A stretch of 9,424 nt of DNA from Atopobium sp. (GTDB lineage: Bacteria > Actinomycetota > Coriobacteriia > Coriobacteriales > Atopobiaceae), in contig JAHACE010000037.1 in the NCBI GenBank assembly GCA_018376005.1, positions 1 through 9,424 on the forward strand, written 5' to 3'. A program made the translations under genes and the position numbers. Shown here piece by piece: positions 6,181 through 9,424 of the stretch (its first letter is position 1; each line of letters begins with the position of its first letter). The notes beneath the pieces are model-generated. The model was not told the origin of the DNA and did no database searches. It saw only the letters and a program-made list of their open reading frames with translations.

Positions 6181-7993
6181 GGGTTATGTCTTTTCCTACT
6201 TCGACGCCACAACGAATTTCAACGCCCATTTCTTTAAGGACATCAATCTCCGCGGCAACAACGTTCTTCTCGAGCTTGTAAGAAGGAATGCCATATACCA
6301 TCATTCCGCCAGGAAGAAGGTTCTTCTCAAAAACGACGGGATTGTAACCGCGTTCTGCCAGGTAATATGCACAGGACAGACCGGCTGGACCTGCGCCAAT
6401 AATGGCGATTTTTTGGTTAAATCGTCCTCTATTTGACGGAATAACTGGCTCTGGAATAAAGCGATGTTCTGCCTCTAGATCTTTTTGAGCAATAAATTTC
6501 TTAACGTCATCAATGGCTACTGCCTGGTCAATAGTTCCTCGCGTACACGCTGCCTCGCATCGTTTATTGCAAACGCGACCACAAACAGCTGGGAACGGAT
6601 TTTCTTTTTTGATTAGCTCAAGCGCATCTCGATAGCGACCTTCTGCTGCCATACGCAGATACCCTTGCACAGAAATATGCGCTGGGCAGGCAACCTTGCA
6701 AGGAGCTGTACCAGTATCGTGGCACTCAATGCGGTTGTTATTTTTATAATTCCAATCCCAGTCAGACTCTCCCCAGAACTTATCATCGGGAAGATCCTGC
6801 GTTGGATAGGAAATTTTGCCCGTCCTAGAAGGAAGCTTCTGACCTAATTGAGGGGCTCCAGCTGGGCAAACTTCAACGCATCCACCGCAAGCAACACATT
6901 TTTCTTCATCAACATGAGCCACAAAAGCAGAACGAGACAAATTAGGTGTGTTAAACAGCTGAGAAGTTCTGAGTGCATAGCAGACATTTACGTTGCAGTT
7001 ACAAATGGCAAAAATCTTATCTTCACCGTCAATGTTAGTAATCTGATGAACAAAACCGTTTTTCTCGGCCTTTGTACAGATATCGATAACCTCGTCGTAG
7101 GTGATGTAATGGCCTTTTCCTGTTTCTACGCAGTAATCAGCCATATCTCCGATGGCCAGACACCAATCTTCTGGATCGTCGGCGCAGCCGTCGCCACGAA
7201 CTCGCTCAGCAAGGCGACAAGAACAGGGAGTTGCAGCATATCTATCGTATTTCTTGAGCCAATGCGAGATATGCTCAACGGTAACCGTGTGATTGACCTG
7301 CTCAATAGAACGCTCAACAGGAATGACGTGCATACCAACACCCGCGCCACCTTCAGGAACCAGCTTGGTGACATTTTTGAGCGGTAGATACGTCATGCGC
7401 TCAAACAAAGAAGCCATCTCGGGATGTTCTTCGAGTTGCCGCTCGTTCATCACGGTAAACTCTGCGGAACCGGGAACAAACATGGGAAGAACATACTGCT
7501 TTTGCTTGCTCTTGTTTTCCCAGTTGTACTCTATCATGCCCTTTACAGACAGGGTGTCTAGGATAGGTTGAATCTCCCCCGCAGTTTTACCAGTACGCTT
7601 GCAAAGCTCCTCTAAAGTAACTGGTTGGCGCACCTTCATGTGTTTGGTTACCGCAGCTTCTTCCTCAGTCATAATTGCTGCTATTCCCCAATATTCTGGG
7701 TCATCTTTTACAATTTTGTGACCAAGGCGACTGGTAATTTTTTGAACTTCATCTCTTACAAGAGGCTTAAATTGCTCAGAAGAAGCTGGTCCAGGCTCAT
7801 TTGGATCTACGGTTTTGTAATGAACTACCTCGTCATTTTCAGTAATGTGATTTTGAGCGAGTATACGAATAGGATCGCCAGCAGGGTTAGTAGTTGGCAA
7901 TACGTTTCTGCGTGCAATTTCTTCATCAGTAAGACTGCCACGCATGGCATTTCCATCTTTTGGGGTCTTACGTGCTGGTACTTCCTCTGCCAT
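6125..7993 (-). CDS. GltD-like FAD/FeS oxidoreductase, N-terminal part (frameshifted gene)
   Basis: A large NAD(P)H-dependent flavoprotein related to the glutamate synthase small subunit and NfnB, whose likely role is electron transfer with several FeS clusters; the true partner is unknown. In order it has a helix-turn-helix-like segment (about 110-157), a cysteine-rich region (C257, C259, C270, C278, C331, C333, C338), a ferredoxin motif C366-X2-C369-X2-C372-X3-C376-P, the GltD-type FeS domain (C432, C436, C471, C475, C479, C483), and the FAD-binding IAIIGAGPAGLS (529-540). The frame then closes: after QGFIGFYV it reads DWRR and stops at 6125, while the expected IGGGN continuation lies one base out of frame. 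AGGAG is five bases upstream of ATG 7993. The gene follows hypB and precedes hypA, so it may serve hydrogenase electron transfer. It is probably inactive unless the junction is a sequencing or assembly error. Confidence 0.8.
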   Translation of the reverse strand: MAEEVPARKTPKDGNAMRGSLTDEEIARRNVLPTTNPAGDPIRILAQNHITENDEVVHYKTVDPNEPGPASSEQFKPLVRDEVQKITSRLGHKIVKDDPEYWGIAAIMTEEEAAVTKHMKVRQPVTLEELCKRTGKTAGEIQPILDTLSVKGMIEYNWENKSKQKQYVLPMFVPGSAEFTVMNERQLEEHPEMASLFERMTYLPLKNVTKLVPEGGAGVGMHVIPVERSIEQVNHTVTVEHISHWLKKYDRYAATPCSCRLAERVRGDGCADDPEDWCLAIGDMADYCVETGKGHYITYDEVIDICTKAEKNGFVHQITNIDGEDKIFAICNCNVNVCYALRTSQLFNTPNLSRSAFVAHVDEEKCVACGGCVEVCPAGAPQLGQKLPSRTGKISYPTQDLPDDKFWGESDWDWNYKNNNRIECHDTGTAPCKVACPAHISVQGYLRMAAEGRYRDALELIKKENPFPAVCGRVCNKRCEAACTRGTIDQAVAIDDVKKFIAQKDLEAEHRFIPEPVIPSNRGRFNQKIAIIGAGPAGLSCAYYLAERGYNPVVFEKNLLPGGMMVYGIPSYKLEKNVVAAEIDVLKEMGVEIRCGVEVGKDITLDELRAQGFIGFYVDWRR

Positions 7994-8040
7994 GACCTCT
8001 CCTATCAGGCATAAGACATTCTTTAAGCGCTCATCATAAG

Positions 8041-8121
8041 TTACTGACTACTTTTCCACTCAGCAACTTTGCGAGAAAGCCATTCAGTCCAAGCGTCTAA
8101 TCCTTCCCCAGTTTTGGCAGA
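8041..8121 (-). pseudogene. hypB: Out-of-frame C-terminal remnant of hypB
   Basis: Reading the minus strand from 8121 to the TAA at 8041 gives 26 residues starting SAKTGEGLDAW and containing TEWL. This is the conserved C-terminal signature of HypB (compare ISATSGEGMDQWLNWL in E. coli). It is one frame away from the hypB reading frame, which stops at 8097 inside this stretch. Its survival shows that hypB originally ran to 8041 and was broken by an internal loss that changed the frame. Confidence 0.85.
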
Positions 8122-8612
8122 GAAAGGTCACAGACCTGATACATCAGTGGGTACTTTAGCGGCTTATCGTCGCCTTCGGGAACAGAAAGAATAGTGACGT
8201 TTACGCCAGCGCCGGTGTCAAACTCTGCCGGACAGACCAAGTTTCCAACGTTCTCTAAAAAGATAAGGTCTACATCTCCTGCGTTGAGACCTTCAAGACC
8301 CTGAGCGCACATGTGCGCATCAAGGTGACACATGCCTCCTGTGTGCAGCTGAATGGCTTTCACGCCCGTTTCAGAAATAGCAGCAGCATCAACATCTGAA
8401 TCAATATCGGCTTCCATAACAGCAAGTGAAAGCTTGCCATTCAGAGCGGCAATAGTCTTTTTAAGGGTAGTAGTTTTACCAGAACCAGGAGAAGACATAA
8501 GGTTTACCAGCAGGGTTCCCTTTTTCTTCATTTCTTCTCTGAGTTGGTCTGCGCTTTTCTCGTTAGCTGCAAAAACACTCTGCTTAACTTCAATGACGCG
8601 ATACTCACCCAT
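8097..8612 (-). CDS. hypB: Hydrogenase/urease nickel GTPase HypB, truncated by frameshift
   Basis: SIMIBI-class GTPase that powers nickel insertion with HypA. The 171-residue product keeps the P-loop SSPGSGKTT (40-48), the switch region EADIDSDVDAA (67-77), the metal-binding GGMCHLDAHM (92-101, with C95 and H96), ENVGNLVCP (120-128) and the KYPLMY helix. It follows the family up to about CDLSL (161-165), then ends in six unrelated residues. The NKxD guanine-specificity motif and the following 30 or so residues are absent, and the true C-terminus lies out of frame at 8121-8041. Without NKxD, nucleotide binding should be badly impaired. ATG 8612 has GGAG seven bases upstream and lies 29 bases after the regulator gene, so the two are co-transcribed. 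An intact protein would be roughly 220 residues. Confidence 0.9.
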   Translation of the reverse strand: MGEYRVIEVKQSVFAANEKSADQLREEMKKKGTLLVNLMSSPGSGKTTTLKKTIAALNGKLSLAVMEADIDSDVDAAAISETGVKAIQLHTGGMCHLDAHMCAQGLEGLNAGDVDLIFLENVGNLVCPAEFDTGAGVNVTILSVPEGDDKPLKYPLMYQVCDLSLPKLGKD

Positions 8613-8641
8613 AAATTCTCTCCACAGTTTCGATATGTACG

Positions 8642-9025
8642 TTAATGTCCCAAAAGGTGTGCGGCGTGTGCAAGGCCAACGCGGATCAGCGTTGTAACAT
8701 GCTCATCTGCAAGTGAGTAGATGACCTTTCTGCCATCTCTTTTTGCATTGACAAGACCGCGGTCGCGCAAAAGACGCAACTGGTGAGAGGTTGCTGACTG
8801 AGATACCGAAAGCATTTCTTGCAGCTCTGTGACGCTTTTCTCGCCATTTACTAGGGCACCCAAAATCTGGAATCGAGTGAAATCAGACAATGCATCAAAA
8901 ATCTGGGTTGCATCGTAGATGATGTCATCATTTACCAGGTATTCATTCAGCTTCTGATCAGAAACATAATCGCACGTAGAGTGAGTGTGCTCGCACTGTT
9001 CAGAATCGTGGGAGTGACTATCCAT
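8642..9025 (-). CDS. ArsR/SmtB-family metal sensor, probably nickel-responsive
   Basis: Dimeric winged-helix repressor expected to leave its operator when metal binds. The 127-residue protein has the ArsR core: DALSDFTRFQILGAL (44-58) and the recognition helix region SVSQSATSHQLRLLRDRGLV (73-92), followed by the wing KRDGRKVIYSL (95-105). The C-terminal helix carries D107, H109, H120 and H123, the exact spacing of the alpha-5 metal site in CzrA (Zn/Co) and NmtR (Ni/Co); H127 is the last residue. The ELCVC site of ArsR/CadC is absent from alpha-3. The N-terminus is rich in possible ligands (H4, H6, C11, H13, H15, C18), reminiscent of the extra N-terminal ligands of NmtR. Being first in an operon with hypB and hypA makes nickel the best guess; zinc or cobalt is possible. 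AGGA lies about eight bases before ATG 9025. Confidence 0.9.
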   Translation of the reverse strand: MDSHSHDSEQCEHTHSTCDYVSDQKLNEYLVNDDIIYDATQIFDALSDFTRFQILGALVNGEKSVTELQEMLSVSQSATSHQLRLLRDRGLVNAKRDGRKVIYSLADEHVTTLIRVGLAHAAHLLGH

Positions 9026-9090
9026 TTGCTATTCCTATCCTTTAAGAGCCGCAAAGTAAATGGCTTACCAAACGTAATTCATAAAAGATT

Positions 9091-9119
9091 AGTATATACC
9101 GATACTCGCTTCTGTAAGC
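9091..9119 (-). promoter_or_regulatory. Candidate promoter and operator of the arsR-hyp operon
   Basis: The minus strand carries TATACT (9096-9091), a good -10 box, with a weak TTACAG 15 bp upstream. The -10 is embedded in an inverted repeat, AGTAT, six bases, ATACT (9106-9091). An ArsR-family repressor bound there would cover the -10 box, giving autoregulation of the whole operon. The arms are short, so the operator call is tentative. Confidence 0.4.
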
Positions 9120-9125
9120 GCAACT

Positions 9126-9160
9126 AAAAGAGGACTCCAGCTAACGGCTGAAGTCCTCTT
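9126..9160 (-). terminator. Rho-independent terminator after the right-end gene
   Basis: On the minus strand AAGAGGACT-CAGC pairs with GCTG-AGTCCTCTT around a CGTTA loop with one mismatch, and ends in TTTT. It lies 50 bases after the stop codon at 9211 and before the arsR promoter, so it separates the upstream transcript from the nickel operon. Confidence 0.88.
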
Positions 9161-9210
9161 CTGTATCGGAGTCAATCTCCAAAAAAGTTTGATGTATCAG
9201 GCGAGATTAC

Positions 9211-9424
9211 TTACTCGTCTTCGCCGTCTGCCTCAGCGTCCATACGGACAACCTGGTTAAGCAGATCATCCAGAGAACCAAGGTCCTCGTTGATTACATC
9301 AGGGCTGACCTCATCAGAAGAAGAGCCGATGAGTGTCTCGGTGTAATCAGAGTGAGTGGATGGAGCTGCGGAACCCAGCATCAGGCCACCGTCGCCTTCT
9401 GGCGAGAAGACCATGTTGAGTAGC
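9211..9424 (-). CDS. C-terminal end of a long gene, possibly RNA polymerase beta' subunit (partial)
   Basis: The frame is open to the window edge and stops with TAA at 9211, so about 70 C-terminal residues are seen. They have no motif I can name. The tail is acidic and low in complexity, with SSSDEVSPDVINEDLGSL and an end rich in Asp and Glu (DAEADGEDE). In many bacteria rpoC precedes rpsL, and here the rpsL operon lies downstream once the nickel operon is set aside. A variable acidic tail would also fit RpoC. This is synteny-based inference only; none of the conserved RpoC core is in the window. The first Met visible (9414) is internal, not a start. Confidence 0.5.
   Translation of the reverse strand, partial: LLNMVFSPEGDGGLMLGSAAPSTHSDYTETLIGSSSDEVSPDVINEDLGSLDDLLNQVVRMDAEADGEDE

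Noticed and set aside
8005..8027. Possible further copy of the 25-bp element before the oxidoreductase start
   Set aside because: It has TCAGGC and ATTCTTT, but in the opposite order from the element, with different spacing and overlapping the region of the ribosome site; probably coincidence.

Overview
The window looks like the chromosome of a Coriobacteriia-type actinobacterium (Atopobium/Lancefieldella/Olsenella-like). The basis is actinobacterial-style ribosomal proteins, moderate GC, GTG and TTG starts behind strong Shine-Dalgarno sequences, and a GltD-like multi-FeS flavoprotein of a kind I associate with anaerobes. The assignment is inference. Every gene I can support lies on the minus strand, so transcription runs from high to low coordinates.

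Right end (9424 to 9126): the acidic C-terminus of a long gene, possibly rpoC, followed by a clear rho-independent terminator. Next (9119 to 4751) comes a nickel-themed operon: an ArsR/SmtB regulator with the CzrA/NmtR-type alpha-5 metal ligands (D107, H109, H120, H123), then hypB, a large GltD-like FAD/FeS oxidoreductase, and hypA. Two of these four genes are broken the same way. hypB and the oxidoreductase each lack a conserved internal segment and change reading frame at the junction, while their original C-terminal coding sequence is still present in another frame. HypB loses its NKxD guanine-binding region. The oxidoreductase loses the stretch between its FAD and NAD(P)H Rossmann motifs.

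Middle (4703 to 1173): a str-type ribosomal operon, rpsL-rpsG-fusA-rpsJ, driven by a near-consensus promoter (TTGACA, 17 bp, TAAAGT) and closed by a strong terminator. There is no tuf. rpsJ is followed directly by the terminator and not by the rest of the S10 operon. S12 carries Arg at position 88, the residue of the classical K88R streptomycin-resistance substitution. rpsL starts at TTG and rpsJ at GTG.

Left end (1097 to 1): a low-molecular-weight protein tyrosine phosphatase gene with unusual surroundings. Upstream are four copies of a 25-bp element spaced about three helical turns apart. A 16-bp perfect inverted repeat brackets the gene. A triplicated 14-bp tandem repeat runs across its stop codon. 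The remaining 300 bases hold no gene I can support and include phased A-tracts.
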